Positions 1-6,993 of a stretch of DNA of 12,915 nt are shown here, one piece after another (the stretch's first letter is position 1; each line of letters starts with the position of its first letter). Source of the stretch: Tannerella sp. (lineage in GTDB: Bacteria; Bacteroidota; Bacteroidia; Bacteroidales; Tannerellaceae); the NCBI GenBank assembly GCA_031282485.1, contig JAITDQ010000379.1, forward strand, positions 1 through 12,915, written 5' to 3'. Both the position numbers and the translations under genes were made by a program. The notes under the pieces were generated by a model that saw only the letters and a program-made list of their open reading frames with translations, made no database searches and was not told the origin of the DNA.

Positions 1-87
1 ATACAGTTTATATAATTCACCGAAAGCCCTCTCGTCACCATGGTTTTCTATCCCGGCCAATAGATTTGTATATAACTTCTTATCCAA
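1..87 (-). CDS. Probable ECF-type RNA polymerase sigma factor, N-terminal fragment cut by the window edge
   Basis: Only the first 29 codons are present and the frame stays open through base 1. The peptide reads M-D-K-K-L-Y-T-N-L-L-A-G-I-E and then D-E-R-A-F-G-E-L-Y-K-L-Y. An acidic-R-A-F-x-x-L-Y-x-x-Y signature is typical of the start of region 2 in extracytoplasmic-function sigma-70 factors, which direct RNA polymerase to small stress or uptake regulons. No ATG or GTG lies in frame between the upstream in-frame stop and this segment, so TTG at 87 is the best start; TTG is uncommon in this phylum. A TATATTTG -7 element lies about 22 nt upstream, which implies a very short leader. The family call rests on a short peptide. 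The rest of the gene, and any anti-sigma partner, lies outside the window. Confidence 0.6.
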   Translation of the reverse strand, partial: MDKKLYTNLLAGIENHGDERAFGELYKLY

Positions 88-109
88 TTGATCACAGCAT
101 TAAACGCCC

Positions 110-141
110 CAAATATACAGGATAATTTTTAGTTAAAAAAA
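110..141 (-). promoter_or_regulatory. Candidate Bacteroidota promoter for the ECF sigma gene
   Basis: On the minus strand, TATATTTG at 117-110 matches the -7 consensus TAnnTTTG exactly. The expected -33 position, about 20 to 24 bases upstream, falls in a T-run rather than a clean TTTG, so only half of the promoter is well supported. Predicted initiation near 103 would leave a leader of about 16 nt before the TTG start. The rest of the 118-nt gap (88-205) is AT-rich and shows only this element and the weak hairpin at 182-201. Confidence 0.45.
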
Positions 142-181
142 AGTTTGAGGCACAATAAGTGATTTTTTTCTCCGAAAACAT

Positions 182-201
182 GCTTCCCCTGAACGGCAAG
201 C
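182..201 (-). terminator. Weak hairpin downstream of the universal stress protein gene
   Basis: Just after the usp stop codon the minus strand carries GCTTGCC, a five-base loop, and GGGGAAGC. This gives four pairs, one mismatch and two further G-C pairs. The downstream sequence has a short T-run (GTTTTC) but no long U-tract. It could be a weak terminator between usp and the sigma gene, or chance. Confidence 0.3.
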
Positions 202-205
202 CCCT

Positions 206-1318
206 TTATCCTTTAGGAATAACCAAGAGCGCAGTATTTGTATGGAAGAGCATTTTGCGGGCGATGCTGGGGTTGAAAATTCGGGTTATCATTCTGCGAC
301 GGTGTGTTGTTAGCGTTATGATGTCGATATTTTTTTCGCGGACGAACTTTTCTACCGCATCAAGCAAATCGCCGTTGTCAAGTACGGTAAATTCTATTTC
401 GAGGCCGGGATAGTGTTTTCGGAGGTATTCGCGCGTACCGGTCAGGCGGATTTCATTCCATTCGTCGCGGCTTGTTGAAATATTGAATAAATGGACTTTC
501 GGTATGATGCCTTTCATGAGGTCGGCAAAACGGTCAAACGCTACGAGGTCTTGTTGATTAAATGATATGGCAAAGGCTACGTTTTTGGCTTCCCGGATGT
601 CGCTGAAAGGTACATTTTCGGGAATCGCCAGGAGCGGCACCCGGGAGGATTCGATGATTTCGGCCGTGACACTACCGATCAGATCGATGTTTTTACGATT
701 TTTCCCGCGCGTACCCATTACGATCATTGTCGGACGATATTCTTTTGTATATGCGATGATTTCGTCTTCCGGCAATCCTTCGCGGAATATGCAGTCGTAT
801 TTCACTTCCGGCAATTCGCCGGAAGCTGTTTTTTTATCAATGACCGATATAATGTGGCTCATATCCGTCTGAACGCGACGGTATACCGTGTGTATGGACT
901 CATCATAGACACTGCTTTCCTGCCCTATTCCCAGATACGGCAATGACGGCGGTATAAACGCCGCATAATAAGCATGTATGAGCCTGATCTCCGCCCCGAT
1001 CCGGCCGGCGTACCGGAAACCGATCTCACAGGCTTTCACGGAATAATCGGAAAAGTCTATGGGAATGAGTACTTTTTTCACGTTTTCATCGACCGGCGAT
1101 TCGCTTTCGTCCTTAAAAAACTGTGTTGCTTCGATGATTCGCAATGCGCGGGGAAGATCGCTTTCTTTTATGCGGACGCGCACTCCCGCCGATACGACGG
1201 CCTGTATCAGGTTCACATTATGAATATAAGCTTCTATGCCTTCCGATTCCAGTATCGTTTTCAGAATTTGTGCTTTTTCGAATGTATGAATTGCCAGCGT
1301 AACCAGTTTTTCTTCCAT
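206..1318 (-). CDS. Universal stress protein with N-terminal DUF2007-like domain and tandem Usp domains
   Basis: This is a cytoplasmic stress protein of 370 residues from the chosen start. Residues of about 1-66 resemble the DUF2007 'putative signal transducing protein' fold, a ferredoxin-like module with a L-V-T-L-A-I-H-T strand and a later V-R-V-R-I strand. A first Usp domain follows at about 81-234. It keeps the nucleotide-binding pattern G-T-R-G, nine residues, then G-S, so it may bind ATP. A second Usp domain at about 244-370 lacks that glycine pattern and has T-H-R-R-R-M-I-T-R in its place, so it is probably structural or a dimerisation half. Another ATG lies in frame four codons upstream (1330), but the shorter start fits the domain edge better. 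The gene begins just after a strong terminator with no obvious promoter of its own. Substrate and partners cannot be told from sequence. Confidence 0.88.
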   Translation of the reverse strand: MEEKLVTLAIHTFEKAQILKTILESEGIEAYIHNVNLIQAVVSAGVRVRIKESDLPRALRIIEATQFFKDESESPVDENVKKVLIPIDFSDYSVKACEIGFRYAGRIGAEIRLIHAYYAAFIPPSLPYLGIGQESSVYDESIHTVYRRVQTDMSHIISVIDKKTASGELPEVKYDCIFREGLPEDEIIAYTKEYRPTMIVMGTRGKNRKNIDLIGSVTAEIIESSRVPLLAIPENVPFSDIREAKNVAFAISFNQQDLVAFDRFADLMKGIIPKVHLFNISTSRDEWNEIRLTGTREYLRKHYPGLEIEFTVLDNGDLLDAVEKFVREKNIDIITLTTHRRRMITRIFNPSIARKMLFHTNTALLVIPKG

Positions 1319-1345
1319 ATAACTTACCATTTATCTGATTTTCTT

Positions 1346-1386
1346 AAAAAAAATCCCTTTACAGATAACCGTTCAGGGATTTTTTT
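1346..1386 (-). terminator. Strong intrinsic terminator after the small HTH protein gene
   Basis: On the minus strand the arm AAAAAAATCCCT (1386-1375) pairs with AGGGATTTTTTT across a 16-base loop. A run of eight T residues ends at 1346. It begins five bases after the stop codon of the 91-aa gene, so it should end that transcript. A-tract symmetry means it could also work for plus-strand transcription, but no plus-strand gene is evident. Bases 1362-1368 of its loop are complementary to 1331-1337 just before the usp start, so an alternative fold is possible. Confidence 0.85.
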
Positions 1387-1390
1387 GTTT

Positions 1391-1666
1391 TCAGGCTTCT
1401 ACCACAGATACCGGGGAACTTACTTCATCCAGTATTTTGAGTGCCCGTTCCAATATTGTCGTGTCACTCAATACAACGATTCCTCCGTTCGGCCCGGGCT
1501 CAATATGCAGTCCGCAGCTTTTCCCTTCCTTAAAGTTATATCCGCCAAAGTAATTACGGACGGTTTCCACATTAACGCCTATTTCGTCGGCGATACAATG
1601 CATGGAACCGTCCGGCAAACGATCTTTGATGCCACGCAGATCATTGAATGTTATTGTTTTCGTCAT
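1391..1666 (-). CDS. Small conserved protein with a helix-turn-helix-like core, possible DNA-binding regulator
   Basis: This is a 91-residue soluble protein with no signal peptide or membrane segment. Residues of about 14-38 read like a helix-turn-helix: L-P-D-G-S-M-H-C-I-A-D-E-I-G, then V-N-V-E-T-V-R-N-Y-F-G-G. The pattern I-A-x-x-x-G-x-x-x-x-T-V-R-N is usual for a DNA-reading helix pair. The C-terminal half (G-P-N-G-G-I-V-V-L, then T-T-I-L-E-R-A-L) looks like a small beta-alpha unit. It resembles short 'DNA-binding protein' hypotheticals common in Bacteroidales, from memory and unverified. ATG at 1666 was chosen over an upstream in-frame TTG at 1693 because the promoter candidate (1712-1743) then leaves a leader of about 40 nt. 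It has its own promoter and terminator, so it is probably a single-gene unit. Targets are unknown. Confidence 0.75.
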   Translation of the reverse strand: MTKTITFNDLRGIKDRLPDGSMHCIADEIGVNVETVRNYFGGYNFKEGKSCGLHIEPGPNGGIVVLSDTTILERALKILDEVSSPVSVVEA

Positions 1667-1711
1667 GGTCAAATATTTTATATTAGTACTCAATTATTGA
1701 AAATATCTGCC

Positions 1712-1743
1712 GAAAAATAATGACTATTTTTTTATTATCCAAA
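1712..1743 (-). promoter_or_regulatory. Candidate Bacteroidota promoter for the 91-aa HTH-like gene
   Basis: On the minus strand, TTTG (1743-1740) is followed by a 20-bp spacer and TATTTTTC (1719-1712). The second element matches TAnnTTTG at all but the last base. Predicted initiation is near 1705, about 40 nt before the ATG at 1666. Spacing and sequence fit the sigma-ABfr-type promoter of this phylum. Confidence 0.6.
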
Positions 1744-1750
1744 TTTGAAC

Positions 1751-1769
1751 GCATAAAAATTATTTATGC
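1751..1769 (-). terminator. Hairpin 25 bp downstream of the PAP2 gene, possible end of the bat transcript
   Basis: GCATAAA, a five-base loop and TTTATGC form a perfect 7-bp stem. It lies between the PAP2 stop codon and the next promoter candidate, where the long bat transcript would be expected to end. The stem is AT-rich and is not followed by a T-run on the minus strand, so it may stabilise a 3' end rather than terminate by itself. Confidence 0.4.
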
Positions 1770-1793
1770 TTTACGACATCATTTTACAACATA

Positions 1794-2519
1794 TTATTTT
1801 ACGGTTATTGCGGGCATAAAATTAAGAGAATATAACGCACTCAATACCGATATTATAACGATTGTAAAAATCAGCACATACAGGATTACATTAAGATTTT
1901 TACGGGAACACGGATACGAAGAAACGCGCTCACCGTTTTCCGGACTGTTTACAGGAAGTTTTTCACGGGCGAAAACGTATAATTTATAAACGATCCATCC
2001 AAAAGCAAGTCCGGCAACGATACCGGGCACTACATCGGAGATGAAATGCACGCCGAGATAAATCCGGCTGTACGAATTGACCGTCGCCCACAAATACAGC
2101 ATGACCGAATAAAAATGATACCGGAATATAAGAGATGTCAGCGTAGCAAAGCCGAATGCATTGGCTGCATGGCTTGATATGAATCCGTAACGTCCGCCGC
2201 GGTAACCGAAAACGGTCTGCACCTCATCCATAAAATCAGGATGATGCGTAGGCCGGAAACGGGTAAACAAAGGTTTGCAGACGCCGGATGCAAATTGGTC
2301 GCACAGAGTTATAACCAGAACGACGGCAACCAGCACGATAAGCGTTTCTTTCCAATGCTTTATATTTTTGTAAAAAAGCATCACAATGAACATGACGGCC
2401 AGAGGCATCCATGCAATCTTACCGGAAAACAGCCACATGAACTGATTTTCAAAAGGTGCATGGCAGCCGTTCATCCAAATGAACAGGTCATGTTCATAGT
2501 CAAGAATCTTTTCAAGCAT
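1794..2519 (-). CDS. PAP2-family membrane phosphatase
   Basis: A 241-residue integral membrane protein of the PAP2 / type-2 phosphatidic acid phosphatase family. These enzymes remove phosphate from lipid phosphates such as phosphatidic acid, undecaprenyl diphosphate or lipid A. All three family motifs are visible: K82-x6-R-P90 (K-P-L-F-T-R-F-R-P), S115-S-H117, and S151-R-x5-H158-x3-D162 (S-R-I-Y-L-G-V-H-F-I-S-D). H117 and H158 are the expected catalytic pair. Hydrophobic stretches at about 36-50, 58-73, 121-145, 163-182 and 210-235, plus the re-entrant motif regions, fit a polytopic inner-membrane protein. A basic, polar loop at 184-208 precedes an extra C-terminal helix. The start is 3 nt after the batE stop, so it is probably translated from the bat transcript. 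The substrate cannot be decided from sequence. Confidence 0.9.
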   Translation of the reverse strand: MLEKILDYEHDLFIWMNGCHAPFENQFMWLFSGKIAWMPLAVMFIVMLFYKNIKHWKETLIVLVAVVLVITLCDQFASGVCKPLFTRFRPTHHPDFMDEVQTVFGYRGGRYGFISSHAANAFGFATLTSLIFRYHFYSVMLYLWATVNSYSRIYLGVHFISDVVPGIVAGLAFGWIVYKLYVFAREKLPVNSPENGERVSSYPCSRKNLNVILYVLIFTIVIISVLSALYSLNFMPAITVK

Positions 2520-2522
2520 AAA

Positions 2523-3281
2523 TTATATGATCGTAATGTCTTTTTTATTTATCCAGCCGATGTTTCCGTCTTCGAGCGCGATTTCGTGCCAGTCGCCGAC
2601 CGTACTCCTGATGAAGACTTTCGTTCCTTCGTGCAGGACAAACAAATCCGTACCGCTGTTATCCGGCGAGCTTTTTACCGTAACCGTAGGGCTGAAAACA
2701 ATGGCGCCGTTGCGGTTGACAAGCTCTTCTTTCTGATTGTATGCAAATATATTCGTAAAGATAATGACCACAAACAGTAATATCCCCAGATAAAAGCCTG
2801 TTTTCCTGAGGCGCATCCATTTGGAAAAGAAAAACAGCACAAGGCAACAGATAAACGACACAAAACATAAAATGCCGACGGTCGCCCACGAATCCACACT
2901 TATCAGATTTTGTACGGAACGGAACCATTTTTTCAGGAAAAATTCCTCTAACGGTTCTATCTTGTCCGTCTGCTGTTTAGCCATTTCCAGATTAAAGCGT
3001 ATGTCGCTGTCACCCGGTTTTATGAGCAGTGCGCGTTCATAATTAAGAATTGCGTGAGCCGTTTTTCCCGTTTTGTAATAGCAGTTTCCGAGATTATAGT
3101 ACAATTCATACGAATCCCCGTAATTTTTCAGCACGGATTCATACAATTCTATCGCCTGACCGTACTGTTCCGAGGCATAAGCCGTTTCGGCCGCTTTTAT
3201 CTCGGCCTCCTGCGCGGACAGGTGTACATACAATCCGCACAACATGAATATCCCGATGATTTTTCCTCTTATATTTCGCAT
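2523..3281 (-). CDS. batE: BatE: TPR and SH3-like membrane protein of the aerotolerance cluster
   Basis: 252 residues. A signal peptide or anchor spans about 1-23, ending L-S-A-Q. Two to three TPR units follow at about 26-95; the best reads Y-E-L-Y-Y-N-L-G-N-C-Y-Y-K-T-G and then A-I-L-N-Y-E-R-A-L. Two membrane helices lie at about 132-152 and 160-180. The C-terminus (about 188-250) is a bacterial SH3-like domain, with V-T-V-K-S-S-P-D, L-H-E-G-T-K-V and G-D-W-H-E-I-A-L-E-D-G-N-I-G-W-I. This order matches BatE of Bacteroides. TPRs suggest protein contacts in the periplasm, and the two-helix hairpin predicts that the SH3 domain also lies there. The gap from batD is 10 nt and to PAP2 is 3 nt. The molecular role is not known; it is inferred to join a Bat envelope complex. 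Confidence 0.92.
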   Translation of the reverse strand: MRNIRGKIIGIFMLCGLYVHLSAQEAEIKAAETAYASEQYGQAIELYESVLKNYGDSYELYYNLGNCYYKTGKTAHAILNYERALLIKPGDSDIRFNLEMAKQQTDKIEPLEEFFLKKWFRSVQNLISVDSWATVGILCFVSFICCLVLFFFSKWMRLRKTGFYLGILLFVVIIFTNIFAYNQKEELVNRNGAIVFSPTVTVKSSPDNSGTDLFVLHEGTKVFIRSTVGDWHEIALEDGNIGWINKKDITII

Positions 3282-3291
3282 AACTGTCCTC

Positions 3292-5139
3292 TTATTTTTT
3301 TATTGTATTTTCCAAATTACCGATTGCGCCAATCGTTTCCGCAAACAATTTATCCATCGCCCCGGATGTCCGTATCGGAGCATAGCGGGCAAATTCACAT
3401 GTATTTATGATTTCCATGAACTCGCCGGAGAGCGTTTCGTCCACACCATACCGGGAGAGTTCGGCCGCTACATTTTCCTTCGTCAGTTCGGACTGCGACA
3501 GATTAAGTTTGTCGCTCAGATAGCCCCAGAGTGCGCGTAAAACTTCTTCGTAGAATGCTTCATCCTTATTTTCCCTGAGAAGTTTTTCCGCCTGTTTCAG
3601 TCTCTTAACCGCCGTTTTATTCGCTTTCTTTGTACGCACGAGCGCGATATTTGAATTTTCCTTCACCTGTTTACGATAGATAATGAAGAATACGATAAAC
3701 AGAACGGTAATCATCAGATACGCCATGACATACAGGAACGATCCGAAAAATATTTCCTTATTCGACACAAAGTGAACATTCCCGACTTTTATGTAACGGA
3801 TGTCTTTCCCGAGGAATTTCACGTTTTCGCGGCTCGTGAAGTTTGAGATTACAGGCGCCTCCGAGCCTTCTTCGCCTTTTTCGACGTGCAAGCTGTACGG
3901 TGTGGTAGAAAGCGTTTTGTATGCGCCCGTTTTCGTATCGAAATATGAAAAATTAACGGCCGGTATCTCAAAGTCGCCCGCATAACGCGGAATGGCCATG
4001 TATTCGATTGTTTTCGTACCGCTTACTCCTGCAGCGGAAACCTGAACATTCGGATCGACTTTCGGATCATACGTTTCAAAATCGTTCGGGAATTTGACTT
4101 CCGGGTTTTTAATGAGTTTTATATTCCCGTTTCCCTTGATCGCCAATTTAATGGTAACCGCCTCATTGGCTTTCAATTCCGTCCGGTTTATAGTCGAATT
4201 CATCGTATAGTTGCCGACCGCGCCCGAGAATGACGCCGGTTTACCGGCCGGCAACGGTTTGACGTCTATTGTGACGGGTTGTGAGAAAAGCTCTTTCGCA
4301 ACCTCCTGATAATCGAAGAAACCGTCAAAGAAACTGCGGCTGCGCGTCTGAGTACGCACACGTATGACGGCCCGAACCATACCTTTTCCGATTTCAATCT
4401 TACCGGAGCGTTGCGGATACAAAACCGTCTGTTTCAGCAAAAGCGTCTGATAATTGCGTCCGTTATAATTTTCGAGCACCAACTGCCGGTTGTTCAACTC
4501 AACATCCTGTGCAAAAAAACCTTCAAACTCGGGGAATTTGGCATTGTCGATATTGATCACATCAACAAGGGAATAAAGCTTGAATGTCACGAGAAAACCT
4601 TCCTGTTCGTACACGCTGTGATCCGATACGGTCATACGTATAAAAATATTATCGCCGCTTATGTTCGATGCGTTTGCGCCGCCGTTTTGCGGCTGTTGCT
4701 GTTGCGCTCCCCCGCCCTGCGCCTGCTGAGGCTGATCCTGCGGCAACACTTTTATTGTGATCGGATTGGATTTATATTCCGAATTGCCTATTTTTATTGT
4801 TGCCGGTTCCAATTCGAATGTACCTTCTTTTTTAGGCATCATGATACAGGTATAAGTCGTTGTAACGGAGCTTGTGCTTTTCCCGTTTACAAAACTCATA
4901 CTGCGGCTTGTAGCTACACTCGGGCCTATTAACAGGTCAAAATTTTCCGTTAACGCCGGAGGAAGCCTGAGATCCGTAGCATTAAGGACATTCACCACAA
5001 ATGCCACCTGAAACTGCGATCCCATTGCGACAGACGGCGGCGATGATGCTTTGAACGTTACTTCGTCTGCTTTCAACCGCATCCCGGATACGGCAGACAT
5101 TATCAAAAAGATGATCAAAACGAATTTCTTCATTATCAT
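3292..5139 (-). CDS. batD: BatD: large periplasmic 'oxygen tolerance' protein with a C-terminal membrane anchor
   Basis: 615 residues, normal for BatD. A signal peptide covers about 1-24, and a second ATG two codons in is an alternative start. The periplasmic part (25-460) looks like stacked beta-sandwich repeats: the first at about 25-133, a Gln/Gly/Asn linker at 135-160, then more domains with the BatD-typical phrases L-Y-P-Q-R-S-G, V-G-N-Y-T-M and Y-A-G-D-F-E-I-P. One membrane helix (about 464-488) is followed by a basic cytoplasmic tail of about 125 residues. That tail contains a helical region (about 505-585) with E-A-F-Y-E-E-V-L-R-A-L-W-G-Y-L-S-D-K-L, similar to the tail of the shorter upstream BatD-like protein. 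It sits 13 nt after batC and 10 nt before batE. It probably works as a scaffold for the VWA proteins; no enzyme motif is seen. Confidence 0.95.
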   Translation of the reverse strand: MIMKKFVLIIFLIMSAVSGMRLKADEVTFKASSPPSVAMGSQFQVAFVVNVLNATDLRLPPALTENFDLLIGPSVATSRSMSFVNGKSTSSVTTTYTCIMMPKKEGTFELEPATIKIGNSEYKSNPITIKVLPQDQPQQAQGGGAQQQQPQNGGANASNISGDNIFIRMTVSDHSVYEQEGFLVTFKLYSLVDVINIDNAKFPEFEGFFAQDVELNNRQLVLENYNGRNYQTLLLKQTVLYPQRSGKIEIGKGMVRAVIRVRTQTRSRSFFDGFFDYQEVAKELFSQPVTIDVKPLPAGKPASFSGAVGNYTMNSTINRTELKANEAVTIKLAIKGNGNIKLIKNPEVKFPNDFETYDPKVDPNVQVSAAGVSGTKTIEYMAIPRYAGDFEIPAVNFSYFDTKTGAYKTLSTTPYSLHVEKGEEGSEAPVISNFTSRENVKFLGKDIRYIKVGNVHFVSNKEIFFGSFLYVMAYLMITVLFIVFFIIYRKQVKENSNIALVRTKKANKTAVKRLKQAEKLLRENKDEAFYEEVLRALWGYLSDKLNLSQSELTKENVAAELSRYGVDETLSGEFMEIINTCEFARYAPIRTSGAMDKLFAETIGAIGNLENTIKK

Positions 5140-5152
5140 AATTTTTATGTTT

Positions 5153-5959
5153 TTACCACTGTTTTTCTCTTTTACGACTTTGCTGTTGCTGCATTTGCGC
5201 TTTCTTCACTTTTTCCTGCGTATCTTTTTCGTCCTGGAGGAAAGCATCGAGTATTTGTTGAGCGTTATCGCGGCTCATCTGCTCGTTTTGCTGCTGTTCT
5301 TCCTGTGTTTTCTGCTGCTCGTTCTGCTGATCCTGATTTTGTTGCTCCTGATCCTTCTGATCCTGTTGTTGATCCTGTTGCTGATCATCTTTCTGATCCT
5401 GTTTCTGATCCTCTTTTTGCTCCTCTTTCTGATCCTCCTCCTGTTGATCCTGATCCTGATTTTGTTGCTGCTGTTGTTGTTGATCCTGCAGCAGTTTCTG
5501 AGCCAAAGCAAGGTTATAACGGGTCTCTTCGTCACCCGGATTCAGCCGCAACGACTGTTTATACGCCTCCACGCTCTTCTGGTATTCCTTATTCTTCATG
5601 CCGATATTACCCAGGTTATGGAAGACACTTGCAATCCGTCCGGCATTATTATCCGGATCTTCACGCATGAGGCGTTCGCTCTGGCCTGCGATAAGCTGGT
5701 ACTGTTCGGCTGCTTCAGGGTATTTCTCCTGTTTGTAAAGAGTATTCCCAAGATTATAGATACCTTCTACGGAACGCGGGTTCACTTCTATACTTTTCCG
5801 GTAAGCCACTTCGGCCTCCGTATATTTATCTTTCCTGTATTGTTTATTACCTTCACGAACATTCTTACGCTCCGCTTTCTGTGCGGCCACAGAGCCGGCG
5901 CATAAGAGGAACGCTACTAATACGGATATGACGCTTACTTTTCTTTCCATGTTCAACAT
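5153..5959 (-). CDS. batC: BatC: periplasmic TPR protein with a long Gln/Asp/Glu-rich tract
   Basis: 268 residues. A signal peptide spans about 1-26 (A-G-S-V-A-A-Q). About three TPR units follow: 28-61 (G-N-K-Q-Y-R-K-D-K-Y), 63-97 (G-I-Y-N-L-G-N-T-L-Y) and 112-145 (V-F-H-N-L-G-N-I-G-M). Residues 159-227 are almost only Gln, Asp, Glu, Lys and Asn. After this tract an ordered segment returns, N-A-Q-Q-I-L-D-A-F-L-Q-D-E-K-D-T, which resembles the conserved BatC C-terminus, followed by a basic end. TPRs point to protein binding, presumably of BatA/BatB or BatD. It sits 4 nt after batB and 13 nt before batD, so the set is transcribed as one unit. A hydrophobic Leu-rich frame opposite this gene is an artefact of the repeat composition. 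Confidence 0.93.
   Translation of the reverse strand: MLNMERKVSVISVLVAFLLCAGSVAAQKAERKNVREGNKQYRKDKYTEAEVAYRKSIEVNPRSVEGIYNLGNTLYKQEKYPEAAEQYQLIAGQSERLMREDPDNNAGRIASVFHNLGNIGMKNKEYQKSVEAYKQSLRLNPGDEETRYNLALAQKLLQDQQQQQQQNQDQDQQEEDQKEEQKEDQKQDQKDDQQQDQQQDQKDQEQQNQDQQNEQQKTQEEQQQNEQMSRDNAQQILDAFLQDEKDTQEKVKKAQMQQQQSRKREKQW
5279..5485 (-). repeat. Low-complexity CAG/CAA/GAT repeat tract inside batC
   Basis: About 207 bp of imperfect short-period sequence built from CAG, CAA, GAT, GAC and GAA codons. The plus strand shows recurring TGATCCTG, TGTTGTTG and TGATCC blocks. It encodes the Gln/Asp/Glu tract of BatC. Such DNA is prone to slippage, so in-frame length differences among relatives are likely. 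Confidence 0.85.
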
Positions 5960-5963
5960 TTTT

Positions 5964-6980
5964 TTAAGAAAACAGTTTTACATTCCTGAACAGCCTGTTT
6001 TTACGTTCCGATATAAGGAACTCTATAATAAGAAGGGTCAGGGCAATCCATGCCAGCGTCGGAAACTGTTCATCGTATTCCGAATAGACCTGACTTTCAA
6101 TTTCCGACTTGGACATTTTACTCAGTTCGCTCTGCAACGCCCTGAGAGCGGAATTCGTATTATCCGCCCGCACATACAATCCGTTACCGGCTTGCGCTAT
6201 TTCGCGGCACATCGCTTCGTTAAGCTGTGTGATCACAACATTTCCGGCATTATCTTTCATATAATCCTTATTGCCCAACGGTATGGGAGAACCTTTCATA
6301 TCCCCGATGCCCACAATATTCACTTTTACACCTTTTTCCGCAGCACTTGCCGCAGCCTGCACGGCATTGTCTTCATGATTTTCGCCGTCCGTGATAAGCA
6401 CAATGGTCTTGCTTGTACTTTCGTCCGGCGTAAACGAGCGCATGGCAAGGTTGATCGCCGTTCCGATCGCCGTACCCTGCGTCGACACCATTGCCGGATT
6501 TATGGAGGAGAGGAACATTTTTGCGGATATGTAATCCGATGTGATCGGTATCTGCGTAAAAGCGTCGCCGGCAAAAACGATAAGTCCCATTTTGTCGTTA
6601 TTCAGATCGTCCGTCAGGCGCGAAAGCATCTGTTTTGCTTTTTCCAAGCGGTTTGGCGTTATATCCTCTGCAAGCATTGAGTTCGACACATCCAAGCAGA
6701 TCATCACTTCAATACCCTGGCGTTTAACCGTTTCAAGTTTCGCGCCGAACTGGGGGCCTGCAATGATAAATATAACCAATGTGATCGACAGGAGCAGGAA
6801 GACGTATTTCAACCGCCGGCGTTTAGGCGATGCTTCAGGCGTCAGTGAGGAGATAAGCTCCGGCGATCCGTATCTCCTGATTGCTTTTTTCCGCGCTCCC
6901 GCAATATATACGTAAAAAAGGATCAATACGGGAAGTATAAACAGTAAGTACAAAAATTCAGGATGTGCAAATCGAAACAT
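5964..6980 (-). CDS. batB: BatB: membrane-anchored von Willebrand factor A protein
   Basis: 338 residues. Two N-terminal helices (about 9-27 and 57-75) flank a basic cytoplasmic loop, followed by a VWA domain (about 88-290) on the periplasmic side and a C-terminal helix (about 309-324). Metal-ion-dependent adhesion site residues are intact: D97-x-S99-x-S101 (D-V-S-N-S), T170 (Q-G-T-A-I-G) and D198 (I-T-D-G-E-N). It should therefore bind a divalent metal and a partner ligand. The segment S-N-S-M-L-A-E-D after the first motif matches BatA/BatB proteins of Bacteroides. It is 13 nt after batA, to which it is clearly paralogous, and 4 nt before batC. Some relatives carry TPRs at the C-terminus of BatB; here these are supplied only by the separate BatC. 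Confidence 0.94.
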   Translation of the reverse strand: MFRFAHPEFLYLLFILPVLILFYVYIAGARKKAIRRYGSPELISSLTPEASPKRRRLKYVFLLLSITLVIFIIAGPQFGAKLETVKRQGIEVMICLDVSNSMLAEDITPNRLEKAKQMLSRLTDDLNNDKMGLIVFAGDAFTQIPITSDYISAKMFLSSINPAMVSTQGTAIGTAINLAMRSFTPDESTSKTIVLITDGENHEDNAVQAAASAAEKGVKVNIVGIGDMKGSPIPLGNKDYMKDNAGNVVITQLNEAMCREIAQAGNGLYVRADNTNSALRALQSELSKMSKSEIESQVYSEYDEQFPTLAWIALTLLIIEFLISERKNRLFRNVKLFS

Positions 6981-6993
6981 AACTTTTAAATTT

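Noticed and set aside
187..1378. CCCTGAACGG occurring in opposite orientation on both sides of usp (187-196 and 1369-1378)
   Set aside because: A single 10-mer pair more than 1 kb apart, each inside its own hairpin, with no other sign of a mobile element or recombination site.
1667..1693. Nine extra N-terminal codons of the HTH-like gene from TTG at 1693
   Set aside because: TTG is a rare start here, the extra residues look like untranslated AT-rich leader, and the promoter candidate fits ATG at 1666 better.
974..1720. 248-codon plus-strand open frame
   Set aside because: It runs through the start of usp, the terminator hairpin and the whole HTH-like gene on the other strand. The peptide has no family character, and the minus-strand products are recognisable.
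5279..5485. CRISPR-like or intergenic tandem repeat array
   Set aside because: The repeats are short, imperfect and wholly inside the batC reading frame, with no unique spacers.
5051..5905. Long plus-strand frame coding a very Leu/Ile-rich hydrophobic protein
   Set aside because: It lies exactly opposite batC and the start of batD. Its Leu runs are the complement of the CAG/CAA/GAT repeat, and batC has clear TPRs and a signal peptide.
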